Assembly: GCA_028713635.1 (NCBI GenBank)
Contig: JAQTNX010000004.1
Coordinates: forward strand, 1-45,311
Length of the DNA: 45,311 nucleotides
Source: Candidatus Bipolaricaulis sp.
Lineage (GTDB): Bacteria > Bipolaricaulota > Bipolaricaulia > UBA7950 > UBA9294
Direction of reading: 5' to 3'
Notes under the pieces: generated by a model
Seen by the model: the letters and a program-made list of their open reading frames with translations, nothing else
What the model was told of the DNA's origin: nothing
Database searches by the model: none
Shown here: positions 1 through 9,977 of the stretch, piece by piece
Numbering within the stretch: position 1 is the stretch's first letter
Layout of the letters: every line of letters starts with the position of its first letter
Position numbers and translations under genes: made by a program

Positions 1-2
1 TG

Positions 3-476
3 GCGATCCGCACCGGAGAACGCATGGGTCTCCCCGCACAGCGCCTGATGGACTTGTCGTACGGCGCGTACCTCCACGACATCGGCAAGGTGCGCGTGCC
101 GGACGGAATCCTGAACAAGGCGGGCCCGCTCACCGATGACGAGTGGGTCGAGATGCGGCGGCACCCGGAGCACGGAGCCGAGATGCTTCGCGAGAAGGCG
201 TTCCTCAAGGATGCCGCAAAGATCGTGTTGGCCCACCACGAGAACTACGACGGGTCTGGGTACCCGAGGGGGATCCGCGGAGAGGAGATCCCGATCGAGG
301 CCCGGGTCGTCGCCGTGGTGGACGCGTACGACGCGATCACCTCCGAGCGCCCCTATCAGCAGGCCCTGGCCAAGCAGACCGCGGTCCTCGAGCTCAAACT
401 GAACGCGGGAACGCAATTCGACCCGCGTGTCGTTCGCGCCTTCCTGACCGTGATTGGGGAGGACGATCTTGCGTAA
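3..476 (+). CDS. HD-GYP domain protein, C-terminal part (5' truncated by window edge)
   Basis: Frame open from the window edge; motifs LHDIGKVRVPD, HPEHGAEML, AHHENYDGSGYPRG, DAYDAITSERPY are typical of HD-GYP phosphodiesterases. Confidence 0.93.
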   Translation, partial: AIRTGERMGLPAQRLMDLSYGAYLHDIGKVRVPDGILNKAGPLTDDEWVEMRRHPEHGAEMLREKAFLKDAAKIVLAHHENYDGSGYPRGIRGEEIPIEARVVAVVDAYDAITSERPYQQALAKQTAVLELKLNAGTQFDPRVVRAFLTVIGEDDLA

Positions 477-642
477 TCGACTGGGTCGGTGGCGGCATCT
501 GGCCGTGCTCGTGCCGCTCGGCGTCGTGGTAGGAGCCGTGGTAGGACTCGGCTTCGGCGACGTCCTGTTTGCAGTCGGCGTCGGCGCGGCCTTCGGAATC
601 GCCTTCGGCCTTCTGCTTGCCTGGCGGGCCCCCAACGCGTAG
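454..642 (+). CDS. small hydrophobic (two-helix) membrane protein
   Basis: TTG start (454 or 469) overlapping the end of the HD-GYP gene; two hydrophobic segments in about 60 aa; followed directly by a strong inverted repeat. Confidence 0.5.
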   Translation: MGRTILRNRLGRWRHLAVLVPLGVVVGAVVGLGFGDVLFAVGVGAAFGIAFGLLLAWRAPNA

Positions 643-645
643 GAA

Positions 646-686
646 CGAAGAGGCCCGCCGCGCACGGCGCGCGGCGGGCCTCTTCG
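646..686. terminator. strong hairpin between convergent genes, probable bidirectional terminator
   Basis: Perfect 18-bp inverted repeat CGAAGAGGCCCGCCGCGC / GCGCGGCGGGCCTCTTCG with 5-nt loop between the small membrane ORF (+) and the GTPase gene (-); no clear T tract. Confidence 0.7.
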
Positions 687-712
687 CGATCGTCAATCCG
701 TCGGGGTCGCTC

Positions 713-2032
713 CTAGAACTTCGGGAACTTCGCCGCGATGGTCTTCTCCAGGTTCGGAAGTCCGATCTCCTGTAGCTCGTACCGCACCCGCGTTGCGGGA
801 ACCTTGAACTTCAGGAGCCGCCCGAGGTCGATCGGCGTGCCGATGACGACGGCGTCGCAGTCGACCTTGTCGACGGTCTTCTGCAGGTCGCGGATCTGCT
901 TCTCGCCATACCCCATCGCCGGAAGCAGGTGCCCGATCTTTGGGTACTTGCGGTACGTTGCGGAGATCGAGTCGACGGTGTAGGGGCGCGGGTCGATGAT
1001 CTCCGCGGCGCCGAAGCGGCGCGCCGCGAGGACCCCGGCGCCGTACTCCATGCCTCCGTGGGTGAGCGTCGGACCGTCTTCGATGACGAGCACGCGCTTG
1101 TCGCGGATGACCGCCGGGTTGTCCACCTGAATCGGCGACGCGGCCTCAATCACAATGGCGTGCGGATTCAACTGCATGACGTTGTCGCGCAGGAACTGAA
1201 TGTCATCCAGGGCGGCGGTGTCGACCTTGTTGATGACGATGACGTCGGCCATCCGGACGTTGACGGCGCTCGGGTAGTAGAGGAGCTCGTGGCCGGCACG
1301 ATGCGGGTCGACGACGACGATCGACAGGTCGGGCTTGTAGAAGGAGAAGTCGTTGTTGCCGCCGTCCCAGATGACGACGTCGGCCTCCTTCTCGGCGGCG
1401 CGCAGGATCTTCTCGTAGTCAACGCCTGCGTAGACGACAGTCCCATTCTCGATGTGAGGCTCGTACTCCTCGCGCTCCTCGATCGTGCACTCGTGCTTGT
1501 CGAGGTCGGCGTAGGTCTCGAACCGCTGGACCTCCTGCTTCACGAGATCGCCGTACGGCATCGGGTGGCGGATGACCGCGAGCTTCTTCCCCTTGGCCTT
1601 GAGAATGTCGCAGACGCGGCGGGTGGTCTGGCTCTTGCCCGAGCCCGTGCGCACGGCGGTGATCGAGATCAGCGGCTTCTTGGGGAGGACCATCGTCGAC
1701 GTGGGTCCGAGGAGCATGAAGTCCGCACCGGCGGCGTTGACGAGGGCGGAGCGCTCCATGACGTACTGGTTCGACACGTCGCTGTAGCTGAAGACAACGA
1801 TGTCGACCTTGTGCTCGGCGATGAGCTTCACGAGTTCGTCCTCGGCGTGGATCGGGATGCCCGCGGGGTAGAGTCGTCCCGCGAGTTCCTTCGGGTACGT
1901 CCGCCCCTCGATGTCCGGGATCTGTGTTGCGGTGAACGCCACAACCTCGTAGTCCACGTTGTCTCGGAAGTACACGTTGAAGTTGTGGAAGTCGCGCCCT
2001 GCGGCTCCCATGATGATCACGCGTCGTTTCAT
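713..2032 (-). CDS. cyclic 2,3-diphosphoglycerate synthetase-like GTPase
   Basis: 439 aa; N-terminal MKRRVIIMGAAGRDFHNFN, P-loop-like TGSGKSQTTR, NKVD motif; resembles the archaeal/bacterial cyclic 2,3-DPG synthetase family. Confidence 0.8.
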   Translation of the reverse strand: MKRRVIIMGAAGRDFHNFNVYFRDNVDYEVVAFTATQIPDIEGRTYPKELAGRLYPAGIPIHAEDELVKLIAEHKVDIVVFSYSDVSNQYVMERSALVNAAGADFMLLGPTSTMVLPKKPLISITAVRTGSGKSQTTRRVCDILKAKGKKLAVIRHPMPYGDLVKQEVQRFETYADLDKHECTIEEREEYEPHIENGTVVYAGVDYEKILRAAEKEADVVIWDGGNNDFSFYKPDLSIVVVDPHRAGHELLYYPSAVNVRMADVIVINKVDTAALDDIQFLRDNVMQLNPHAIVIEAASPIQVDNPAVIRDKRVLVIEDGPTLTHGGMEYGAGVLAARRFGAAEIIDPRPYTVDSISATYRKYPKIGHLLPAMGYGEKQIRDLQKTVDKVDCDAVVIGTPIDLGRLLKFKVPATRVRYELQEIGLPNLEKTIAAKFPKF

Positions 2033-2079
2033 GACTAGGCCTCCCGTTGCCGGATCCTCAGCGGACCCTGAAGGCCGGG

Positions 2080-2109
2080 ATTATACCGAGCGCGATGAAA
2101 GAGCTTCAA
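2080..2109 (-). promoter_or_regulatory. putative sigma70-type promoter for the GTPase gene
   Basis: Minus strand TTGAAG - 18 nt - TATAAT, about 50 nt upstream of the start codon. Confidence 0.45.
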
Positions 2110-2115
2110 GGGTAG

Positions 2116-2144
2116 TTGTGAAGCGGGGAAGAGCGATCTATGAT
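2116..2144 (+). promoter_or_regulatory. putative sigma70-type promoter for the pgsA-like gene
   Basis: TTGTGA - 17 nt - TATGAT just upstream of the ATG at 2156. Confidence 0.45.
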
Positions 2145-2155
2145 TCAACGCGACC

Positions 2156-2668
2156 ATGTCTCTCGCCAACGCCATCACGCTGACGCGCGGCCTCGCGATC
2201 GCCCCCGTCGTCTACCTTCTCGCATCGGGACTGCGCTGGCCGGCGTGGTGGGTCTTCCTCGCCGCTTGCGCGACGGACCTGGTCGACGGACTCGTGGCAC
2301 GGAAGCTTCACGAGGTGACCCGGCTCGGCAAAGTCCTGGACCCGCTCGTGGACAAGGCGCTGTACGTCTCTGTTCTGTTCACGCTGTACGCAGTCGGACG
2401 TCTGCCGACGCTGGCCGTGGTCCTGTTCCTCATTCCTCAAGTCGGGATCGGAATCGGCGCCCTGGTGCTCCGCCTGCGAGGGAACCTAGTGCAAGCAGCG
2501 AGGGGCCTCGGGAAGGCCGCGTCGGCGTCCGCCTTCGTTGCGATCGCGTTCGTGATGGTCGGATGGCCCGGGGGACTCGAGCTCTTCTACGCGGCGACGG
2601 CGCTGACCTACGCGGCCGGGATCGACTACTACGTCGCCGCGAGGTCGCTCTCCCGCAGCGCCGTGTAG
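2156..2668 (+). CDS. CDP-alcohol phosphatidyltransferase family protein (PgsA-like)
   Basis: Motif DLVDGLVARKLHEVTRLGKVLDPLVDK matches the D-G-AR-G-D-D CDP-alcohol phosphotransferase signature; multiple TM segments. Confidence 0.88.
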   Translation: MSLANAITLTRGLAIAPVVYLLASGLRWPAWWVFLAACATDLVDGLVARKLHEVTRLGKVLDPLVDKALYVSVLFTLYAVGRLPTLAVVLFLIPQVGIGIGALVLRLRGNLVQAARGLGKAASASAFVAIAFVMVGWPGGLELFYAATALTYAAGIDYYVAARSLSRSAV

Positions 2669-3540
2669 TCGTAGGCCGGAAAGTCAGGAGGAGCCGGGGC
2701 TTCGAAGGTCATCGGCTCTCCCGACGAAGGATGGTGGATCGTCAGCCTCCACGCGTGCAACCCCAGCCGTGGCGCCGAGGGCCCACCGTAGATCTCATCC
2801 CCCACGACCGGGAAGCCGATGTAGCGGAAATGCACGCGAACCTGGTGCGTCCTTCCCGTCAGCGGCTTTGCGAGGAGGAACGATCGGCCGTCCTCGCGAC
2901 GCAGAACCCGAAAGAGTGTCTGCGCCGGGCGCCCTCCTGCCTGGATGCTCATGCGGCGCGGCACAGCGGGGTCTCGGCCGATCGGCGCTTCGATCCTCCC
3001 CTCGTCCTCGGCGATGACGCCATCGACCAGTGCTAGGTACAGCTTCTCGACGGTCCGCGCCGCGAACTGCCCCTGAAGCGATGCGAGGGCCGCGGCCGTC
3101 TTGGCGACGACGAGAACGCCGCTCGTCTCCTTGTCGAGCCGATGGACGATGCCCGGCCGGACGCGGTCGTCCGACGCCGGGAGACTGCGGCCGACGAGGA
3201 GGGCCTCGACGAGCGTGGTCTCCGTCGTGCCGGCGCCCGGGTGTACGACGAGGCCCGTCGGCTTGTTGACAACGAGAAGCGCATCGTCCTCGTACAGGAG
3301 CGGAATTGCGAGCTCCCGCGGGACCAGGACCTCTTGCGGGGCGACCTGCCAGACGATCCGCTCTCCGGCACGCAGCCGCCGGGACGGCTGGACGACGGCG
3401 GCGGAATCGATCCGAACGCGGCCGGCGCGAATCTGTCGCTGGATCTCGCTTCGAGCGAGACCTCCCCCGAGGGCGACGAGGGCGAGGTCGAGGCGACCGC
3501 CCTCTTCTTCAGGTTCGACGATTCGGATGATGTCTTCCAT
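2629..3540 (-). CDS. RluA/RluD family pseudouridine synthase
   Basis: N-terminal S4-like domain; motif RPGIVHRLDKETSGVLVVAK, GRTHQVRVH; convergent 40-nt overlap with the pgsA-like gene. Confidence 0.92.
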   Translation of the reverse strand: MEDIIRIVEPEEEGGRLDLALVALGGGLARSEIQRQIRAGRVRIDSAAVVQPSRRLRAGERIVWQVAPQEVLVPRELAIPLLYEDDALLVVNKPTGLVVHPGAGTTETTLVEALLVGRSLPASDDRVRPGIVHRLDKETSGVLVVAKTAAALASLQGQFAARTVEKLYLALVDGVIAEDEGRIEAPIGRDPAVPRRMSIQAGGRPAQTLFRVLRREDGRSFLLAKPLTGRTHQVRVHFRYIGFPVVGDEIYGGPSAPRLGLHAWRLTIHHPSSGEPMTFEAPAPPDFPAYDYTALRESDLAAT

Positions 3541-3556
3541 TGGGTTGGGGACTCGT

Positions 3557-3585
3557 TTGTTCGCTCACGTGGACTCCCGTATAAT
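3557..3585 (+). promoter_or_regulatory. putative sigma70-type promoter for nusA
   Basis: TTGTTC - 17 nt - TATAAT in the divergent rluD/nusA intergenic region. Confidence 0.5.
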
Positions 3586-3734
3586 GCTTGGCGCGTCCAC
3601 CAAGGACGGACGGCAGGTCGCCACTTGTGCGACCGCGTTGTTTGTTAGGGAAGAGAGTAAGAGGCCGGCGGCGGGAAGTCCACCGCGGTGGAGATGCGTC
3701 GCGGCTTGAGTCGGCACGACAGGATGGGCGAACG

Positions 3735-4673
3735 ATGAACATCGAGTTCATAGAAGCGCTGGAAGAGATGGCCAAGGAGAAAGGGATCCCGCGAGAGGAT
3801 CTCTATGCGGCCATTCGCAAGGGCCTCGCGGCTGCCTACCAGGAGGAGCACGGCCTGGAAGAGGAGGTCGAGGTCGAGATCGACCAGCGCTCCGGCGACA
3901 TCCTCATCGGCGGCGAGCACATCGACCTCGCGACGTTCGGTCGAATCGCCACCAAGAAGGCCGAGGAGACGATCCGACAGGAGATCGTCCAGCGCCGGCG
4001 CGAGATCGTCTACAACCTCTATGCAACTCGGGTCGGGGAGATCATCAGCGGCTCGATCCACCGATTCGAAGGGAAGAGCGTGTGGGTCAACCTGGGCGAG
4101 GCCGAAGCGATTCTTCCCGAACCTGAGCGGATTCCGGGCGAGCGGTACCACGCGGGCCAGCGCCTTCGCTGCTACCTTGTCAGCGTGGAGCAGACCCAGG
4201 GCGATCCCCGCATCCTCCTCTCGCGAACGCGTAAGGAGTTCGTCGCGGAGCTGATGCGACTCGAGGTGCCGGAGATCGACGAGGGGGTCCTCGTCATCCG
4301 GGCGATCGCTCGCGAGCCGGGCCGACGGTCCAAAGTGGCTGTCGAGTCGCTCGACCGAAACGTTGACCCCGTCGGAACGTGCGTCGGCGCCGGCGGCGCC
4401 AGGGTGCGCGTTGTGACGCGCGAGTTGTCGGGCGAGAAGATCGACCTCGTCCGGTGGAGCGAGGACCCGGTTCAGCTGCTCAAGAACGGCCTCGAGCCGG
4501 CGTCCGTCCTCTCCGTCGAGCTCGACAAGGAGAACCGGAAGGCGAAAGTCCTCGTGCCGGACGACGAGCTGTCGCTTGCGATCGGCAAGGGTGGGCAGAA
4601 CGTCCGGCTGACCGCCAAGCTCCTCGGGCTGGACATCGAGGTCACGAGCCCGTCCGAGGCCGCCGCCGCGTGA
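3735..4673 (+). CDS. nusA: transcription termination/antitermination factor NusA
   Basis: MNIEFIEALEEMAKEKGIPREDLYAAIRKGLAAAY, S1-like and KH motifs (DPVGTCVGAGGARVRVVTRELSGEKIDLV, LAIGKGGQNVRLTAKLLG). Confidence 0.96.
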   Translation: MNIEFIEALEEMAKEKGIPREDLYAAIRKGLAAAYQEEHGLEEEVEVEIDQRSGDILIGGEHIDLATFGRIATKKAEETIRQEIVQRRREIVYNLYATRVGEIISGSIHRFEGKSVWVNLGEAEAILPEPERIPGERYHAGQRLRCYLVSVEQTQGDPRILLSRTRKEFVAELMRLEVPEIDEGVLVIRAIAREPGRRSKVAVESLDRNVDPVGTCVGAGGARVRVVTRELSGEKIDLVRWSEDPVQLLKNGLEPASVLSVELDKENRKAKVLVPDDELSLAIGKGGQNVRLTAKLLGLDIEVTSPSEAAAA

Positions 4674-4741
4674 TGCGGGGCTCCCGCTCGCTCTCCTCCG
4701 CCCCGAGAGGTCGCCCTGCATCCCCTCCCTCGCGTCCGTCG

Positions 4742-4788
4742 GTTCCCGCCTGCCGTGTGCCGTGTCGGGGGCGGGAACAGGGTATAAT
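4742..4788 (+). promoter_or_regulatory. inverted repeat plus TATAAT -10 box between nusA and rny
   Basis: 9-bp inverted repeat GTTCCCGCC/GGCGGGAAC (4742-4750/4770-4778) immediately followed by TATAAT at 4783-4788. Confidence 0.4.
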
Positions 4789-4824
4789 CGTCTCGGCGGC
4801 CTCACGGAAAGGAAGGAACAGAGC

Positions 4825-6342
4825 TTGAGCCCGGTCCTGAACTACCTTGGGTTGGCACTGAGTCTGATCGCGGCCATTGGGATCGGCCTGTTGATCGGCA
4901 GTGTCCCCCGCCGCCGCCGTGAGGGCGAGATTCTCCGAGCCGCTCAGGACGAGGCGGAGCAGGCCAAGAAGGAGCTGCTGCTTGAAGCGCGCCAGCAGGC
5001 TCAAGAGCTGCGCGACGAGGCGGAGGAGCGCGCGAAGCGTCGGGAGGAGGACGTTGCCCGCGCCGAGGAGCGGGTCGCCAAGCGCGAGGAGCGACTCGGG
5101 ACGCGCGCAACGTACCTCGAGAAGATCGAGGACTCGCTCCGCGCCGACGAGGAGGAACTCGTCAAGCTGAAGGACGAAGGGTCGAAGCTCCTCGAGCAGG
5201 GAAAGCACCAGCTGGAGCAGGTCGCCGGATGGACCCAGGATCAGGCCCGGGAGCACCTCCTCAAGGTCGTCGAGAACGACTCCCAGCGGTACTTCTCCCG
5301 GAAGGTCGAGGACATCGAGCGGCGCGCCAGAGAGGAGGCCGAGGAGCGGGCGGCCCACATCGTCGCGACCGCCGTTCAGCGCTACGCCTCCGAGTACGTC
5401 GAAGAGAGCACCGTCAGCTCGGTACCCCTCCCGTCGGAGGAATTCAAAGGCCGGATCATCGGGAGGGAAGGCCGCAACATCAAGACGTTCGAGGCGCTCA
5501 CCGGCGTCGAGCTTCTCGTCGACGACACGCCCGAGATGGTCGTCCTCTCGTGCTTCCACCCCCTGCGTCGTGAGGTTGCGCGCATGGCCCTCGCGCGGCT
5601 CATCGAGGACGGGCGCATCCACCCGGCGCAGATCGAGGAGAAGGTTCAGCGTGCCAAGGCACGACTCGCCGAACGGGTCAAGGAGGAAGGACGCAAGGCT
5701 GCCTTCGACCTGGGGATCGACCTCCACCCGGAGCTTGCGGCGCTCCTCGGGCGACTGCACTACCGGACGAGCTACGGGCAGAACCAGCTCGTGCACTCGA
5801 TCGAAGTGAGCGTGATCGCGAAGATCCTCGCCGAGGAGCTTGGGGTGAATTCCAAGAAGGCGAAGCGCGCCGGCCTGCTCCACGACATCGGCAAAGCCGT
5901 CGACCACGAGGTGGACGGCCCCCACGCGGTCATCAGCGCCGACCTTGCCCGTCGCTACGGCGAGGCCAAGGACGTGGTGCAAGCGATCGCGGCGCACCAC
6001 GAGGATGTTGAGCCGAGCGGAATCCTCGACATCCTGATCCAGGCCGCCGACACGTTGTCGGCGGCGCGCCCCGGCGCGCGACAGGAAACGTACGAGCGCT
6101 ACGTCCAGCGGCTGCACGATCTTGAGGAGCTGTGCCGGTCGTTCCCCGCGGTGCAGGAAGCGTATGCCATTCAAGCCGGCCGCGAGGTGCGGGTCATGGT
6201 GCAGCCGGACCGCGCGAGCGACGACGCGGCGGCGAAGATCGCCTACGACATCGCCCGGGCCATCGAGCAGGAGCTGAGCTACCCCGGTGAGATCAAGGTC
6301 AACGTGATCCGGCAGACGCAGTTCAGCGAGAGTGCCAAGTAG
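4825..6342 (+). CDS. rny: ribonuclease Y
   Basis: N-terminal TM, long coiled coil, KH (GRIIGREGRNIKTFEALTGVELLVDDTPE) and HD (LLHDIGKAVDHEVDGPHAVI) domains; TTG start at 4825 preceded by GGAAGGA. Confidence 0.95.
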   Translation: MSPVLNYLGLALSLIAAIGIGLLIGSVPRRRREGEILRAAQDEAEQAKKELLLEARQQAQELRDEAEERAKRREEDVARAEERVAKREERLGTRATYLEKIEDSLRADEEELVKLKDEGSKLLEQGKHQLEQVAGWTQDQAREHLLKVVENDSQRYFSRKVEDIERRAREEAEERAAHIVATAVQRYASEYVEESTVSSVPLPSEEFKGRIIGREGRNIKTFEALTGVELLVDDTPEMVVLSCFHPLRREVARMALARLIEDGRIHPAQIEEKVQRAKARLAERVKEEGRKAAFDLGIDLHPELAALLGRLHYRTSYGQNQLVHSIEVSVIAKILAEELGVNSKKAKRAGLLHDIGKAVDHEVDGPHAVISADLARRYGEAKDVVQAIAAHHEDVEPSGILDILIQAADTLSAARPGARQETYERYVQRLHDLEELCRSFPAVQEAYAIQAGREVRVMVQPDRASDDAAAKIAYDIARAIEQELSYPGEIKVNVIRQTQFSESAK

Positions 6343-6356
6343 AGCGGAGGGCGTGG

Positions 6357-6665
6357 ATGAGCGTCCTGAGGGTGTCGACGAGTTCGAATCCCGGTGCGAC
6401 CGCGGGAGCGATCGCCAACGGGGTTCGCGAGTGCGGATCGGCGGAGATCCACGTCATCGGACCGCGGGCCGTGAACCAGGCGGTGAAGGCCATCGCGATC
6501 GCGCGAGGGTACGTCGCCCCGAGCGGCCTCGACCTTTACTGCACGCCGAGCTTTTCCACCGTTCGAATCGCAGACGGTGAGGACGAAAAGACGGTCATCC
6601 ATCTGGACATCCGGCCGCGGCACGACCCGCGCGTCGGAGTCCTGCGGGCCGGCGACGTCGCCTGA
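6357..6665 (+). CDS. spoVS: SpoVS family protein (stage V sporulation protein S-like)
   Basis: MSVLRVSTSSNPGATAGAIANGVRECGSAEIHVIGPRAVNQAVKAIAIARGYV; sits just after rny as in many genomes. Confidence 0.88.
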   Translation: MSVLRVSTSSNPGATAGAIANGVRECGSAEIHVIGPRAVNQAVKAIAIARGYVAPSGLDLYCTPSFSTVRIADGEDEKTVIHLDIRPRHDPRVGVLRAGDVA

Positions 6666-6685
6666 TTCGGGAGTTCGCGGAGTCC

Positions 6686-6714
6686 TTGTTGGGCGGGATC
6701 GAGGTCTGTACTAT
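6686..6714 (+). promoter_or_regulatory. putative sigma70-type promoter for the PpiC-TPR gene
   Basis: TTGTTG - 17 nt - TACTAT upstream of the ATG at 6758. Confidence 0.45.
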
Positions 6715-6757
6715 TCACGCGAGTCTGCAATCCTCACCAAGGGAGTGACGTACTGCA

Positions 6758-9358
6758 ATGTCAACGTTCTTCAAGCGACATCAGCGCGCGATTATCTGGG
6801 CCGTGGTTATCGCCTTCCTTGTGGGCGGCGTCGGGCTGTTCAGCGCCAACCAATCCGGGTTGTTCGGCGGATCGTCGACGCAGGGCGCAAGCGGGGAAGC
6901 GCCGACCTACGCGGCGAGCGTCGGGGGAGAGAAGATCGGCCTGACGACGTTCCAGGAGCGCGTGACGCAGCTCGTCACTCAGTACCAGAACCTGTACACA
7001 CAGTCGGGGCAGGACGCCTCCGGGATCTTTTCCGGGGCGTCGGGCGCGATGCTCCAGCTGCGGCTCCAAGCCGGCGCGATGTCCGACCTGATCCGCCAGA
7101 CCATCTACGCCCAAGAGGCAAAGTCGCGAGGGATCCGCGTTTCGAAGGAGACCATCGACGCGTCGCTCGCCGAACAGTACGCCCAACTCCTTGCATCGTA
7201 CAAGATCACGGAGGAGCAGCTTGTCACGTACCTGAGCCAGAGCGGGGAGACGCTCGAGTCGTTCAAGAACCGGCTGCGAACGAGCATCGAGTCGCAATAC
7301 GTCGTCGACGCCGTCGGCAAGCAGGTTGCGGGGACGATTGAGCCGAGCGAAGCCGAGATCGGCACGTACTTCGAGAAGAACCTTGCGCGGTACGACCAGG
7401 CCGAGCAGGTCCAGGCGTCGCACATCCTCGTCGATACCCTCGAGACGGCGAACTCCGTGCGGGCCAAACTCGAGGCCGGAGGGGACTTCGCGGCGCTGGC
7501 CAAGGAGTACTCGCTGGACGCGGGCACTCGAGACAAGGGCGGGGACCTTGGCTGGTTCGGGCGAGGGCAGATGGTAAAGGAATTCGAAGAGGCCGCGTTC
7601 TCCCTGAAGAAAGGCGAGCTCAGCCAGCCCGTGAAGACAGCGTACGGCTATCACATCATCCGAATCACCGACCGCAAGGAGGCCCGGACGCCGACGCTCG
7701 CCGAGGTGCGCGAGCAGGTCGTGAAGGACTACGTCAAGGACGAGACGACGACACGGGTCGACACGTGGTACGGCGAGCTCTACAAGACGAAGAGCGTCGA
7801 CGTCAAGCTCGACGTCGTGCGCGCGTTCCTCCTCCAGGAGGAGAACGTCGACCTCGGTCTTGCCGAGTTCGAGCGGCTGCAGAAGGAGGGAACGTCGAGC
7901 GACGAGTACGTTCCCTACTACATCGGGCAGATCTACGAGTCGAAGGCGTCGATCCTTCAGACGGAGCTGACGACGCTCGGCAAGATCGCCGCCCCAACGA
8001 CCGAGCAGACACAGAGGATCGGCGAGCTGAAGGGACTCCAGAAGGAGTACCAAGACAAGGCGCTCGCGGCGTACCTGGCCGCGCTGGAGGACGTCGAGGC
8101 GGACGAGAACTTCCTGAACCACATCCTCGAGCTCAGTCCGGACAGCGTCACCGCCACGTTCCTCCTCGGCAAGCTGTACGCGGACCGCGACAACTTCGTT
8201 GAGGCGGAGATGCGCTATGCCGAAGTCCTGGCCAAGGACCCGGCGAACGTCACCGCGTACGTGGCGTCGGGGGACCTCGCGGCCAAGCAGGCGAACTACA
8301 GCCACGCCAAGACGCGCTACGAAGGGGCGCTGCGTGTCCGGCCGAACGACGCGGGCGTGATGCTCAAGCTTGTCGGCGTCGACCTGGCGATGGATCAGGT
8401 CGATCAGGCCGGCGAGTTGATCGCGGCGATTCGGCAGGTCGACCCAGGGAACGCGAAGCTAACGATCGCCGAGGGCGACGTCGCCTATGCGCGGCTCACG
8501 CGGGCCGTCCGCGAGCGCGACACGCTGGCCAACAGGGCGTCTCGCAGCGAGGCGGAGGAGAAGGCCCTCACGATCTTCAAGCAGCAGGCCGTGGACTACT
8601 ACGCCACCACGGTCGCCCGCTACGAAGAAGGGCTCAAGAGCGGCGGCGGACTCGACCTCGACATCAAGCTCGGCAACGCCCACCTAGCGATGGGCAAGCT
8701 CGCCGACGCGGAGCGCGAGTACCACTCGGTCATCGTGCGCTCTCCGTACCGCGCTGACGCCTACGAAGGGATGGGAAACGTCTACCTCGCCAAGGGCCAA
8801 ACGGCGGACGCTCTCACGCAATTGCGGACGGCGCTCTCGCGCTCGTTCGACACGCAACAGCGCGAGCGGCTGGCGGCGAAGATCGTCTCTCTCGATCCCA
8901 CCGACGCGGACACCGTGTCCCGGCTGGCCAAGATCTACGCCGAGCAGTACAAGTGGAGCGCGGCGGTGCGCGAGTACGCAACGCTGATCGAGCTCAAGCC
9001 CACGATGGAGGACGCCTACCTCGGGATCGCCGAGGCCTATCGCTGGCGAACCGAGTATGACTCGGCCATCGACTACCTCAAGCGCGGGCTTGCGCGCGTC
9101 GACCGCGACGCGGCGAAGGTGAAGCTGTACGACGGGATCGTGACGACGGTGCAGACGAGCGTGGGGCAGGGCAAGCCGCTCACGTCGGTCGGGCTCGACG
9201 CGCTCGTCGAGTCGGCCAAGATCCAGCTTGCCCGCGGGAACACGTCCGACGCGCTGGCCCGTCTTGAGAAGGTCCGGGCCGTCGACGCCACGTACCGCGC
9301 GGACGAGGTCGGTGCCCTGATCGTCGACGCGGGCGGCACAGCGGGGAGCACGCCGTAG
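6758..9358 (+). CDS. membrane-anchored SurA/PpiC-type peptidyl-prolyl isomerase with large C-terminal TPR array
   Basis: N-terminal TM anchor; SurA_N-like region; parvulin domain ([92 protein letters not shown]); TPR-like repeats over about the last 450 aa. Confidence 0.9.
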   Translation: MSTFFKRHQRAIIWAVVIAFLVGGVGLFSANQSGLFGGSSTQGASGEAPTYAASVGGEKIGLTTFQERVTQLVTQYQNLYTQSGQDASGIFSGASGAMLQLRLQAGAMSDLIRQTIYAQEAKSRGIRVSKETIDASLAEQYAQLLASYKITEEQLVTYLSQSGETLESFKNRLRTSIESQYVVDAVGKQVAGTIEPSEAEIGTYFEKNLARYDQAEQVQASHILVDTLETANSVRAKLEAGGDFAALAKEYSLDAGTRDKGGDLGWFGRGQMVKEFEEAAFSLKKGELSQPVKTAYGYHIIRITDRKEARTPTLAEVREQVVKDYVKDETTTRVDTWYGELYKTKSVDVKLDVVRAFLLQEENVDLGLAEFERLQKEGTSSDEYVPYYIGQIYESKASILQTELTTLGKIAAPTTEQTQRIGELKGLQKEYQDKALAAYLAALEDVEADENFLNHILELSPDSVTATFLLGKLYADRDNFVEAEMRYAEVLAKDPANVTAYVASGDLAAKQANYSHAKTRYEGALRVRPNDAGVMLKLVGVDLAMDQVDQAGELIAAIRQVDPGNAKLTIAEGDVAYARLTRAVRERDTLANRASRSEAEEKALTIFKQQAVDYYATTVARYEEGLKSGGGLDLDIKLGNAHLAMGKLADAEREYHSVIVRSPYRADAYEGMGNVYLAKGQTADALTQLRTALSRSFDTQQRERLAAKIVSLDPTDADTVSRLAKIYAEQYKWSAAVREYATLIELKPTMEDAYLGIAEAYRWRTEYDSAIDYLKRGLARVDRDAAKVKLYDGIVTTVQTSVGQGKPLTSVGLDALVESAKIQLARGNTSDALARLEKVRAVDATYRADEVGALIVDAGGTAGSTP

Positions 9359-9359
9359 G

Positions 9360-9977
9360 ATGGGCCAACGGCTCACCCGCCTCGTCGACCTGATTGCTCA
9401 GTTGCGCGATCCCGAGGGCGGCTGTCCTTGGGATCGCGCCCAGGATCATCGGACGCTCCGTCCGTATGTCGTCGAGGAGGCCCACGAGGTCGTTGCCGCC
9501 ATTGACGGCGGGGACCCGGAGGAACTCAAGGGCGAACTCGGCGACCTCCTTCTCCAGGTGCTCCTCCACAGCCGGATCGCCGAAGAGGCGGGGGAGTTCA
9601 CCCTGGACGACGTGATGGAGACGCTGGCGGAGAAGCTCGAGCGCCGGCATCCCCACGTGTTCGGAAACGCGCCGTCCGATCTCCCTTCGATCCGGACGCG
9701 ATGGGACCAGATCAAGGCGTCCGAGAAGGCCGCGGAGCCGGGGCGGCGCGATGTCGAACTGCCGCCTCTTCTCGCGGCGCGCAAGCTCGTCTCCTCGTTT
9801 CCCGGTCGCGTACCTATCGAGAGCCTCCTCGACGCCGCCGACGACGAAGAGCGATCGGGGCTCGAGCTTCTCGCTGCGGTGGCGCGGGCGTGGAGGAGCG
9901 GGGTCGACCCGGAGATCGCCCTGCGAAAGGTTGTCGACGCCGTTCGCGTCCGCTCGGGAGGGTCGAGTGGTCGGTAG
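9360..9977 (+). CDS. mazG: MazG family nucleoside triphosphate pyrophosphohydrolase
   Basis: LRDPEGGCPWDRAQDHRTLRPYVVEEAHEVVAAIDGGDPEELKGELGDLLLQVLLHSRIAEE. Confidence 0.94.
   Translation: MGQRLTRLVDLIAQLRDPEGGCPWDRAQDHRTLRPYVVEEAHEVVAAIDGGDPEELKGELGDLLLQVLLHSRIAEEAGEFTLDDVMETLAEKLERRHPHVFGNAPSDLPSIRTRWDQIKASEKAAEPGRRDVELPPLLAARKLVSSFPGRVPIESLLDAADDEERSGLELLAAVARAWRSGVDPEIALRKVVDAVRVRSGGSSGR

Noticed and set aside
2629-2668. 40-nt convergent overlap of the pgsA-like and rluD-like genes as an unusual regulatory overlap
   Set aside because: Short 3' overlaps are common in compact genomes; no further signal
6375-6400. tRNA T-loop-like GAGTTCGAATCCCGGT
   Set aside because: Lies in the spoVS coding region (STSSNPGA); no acceptor/anticodon arms found around it
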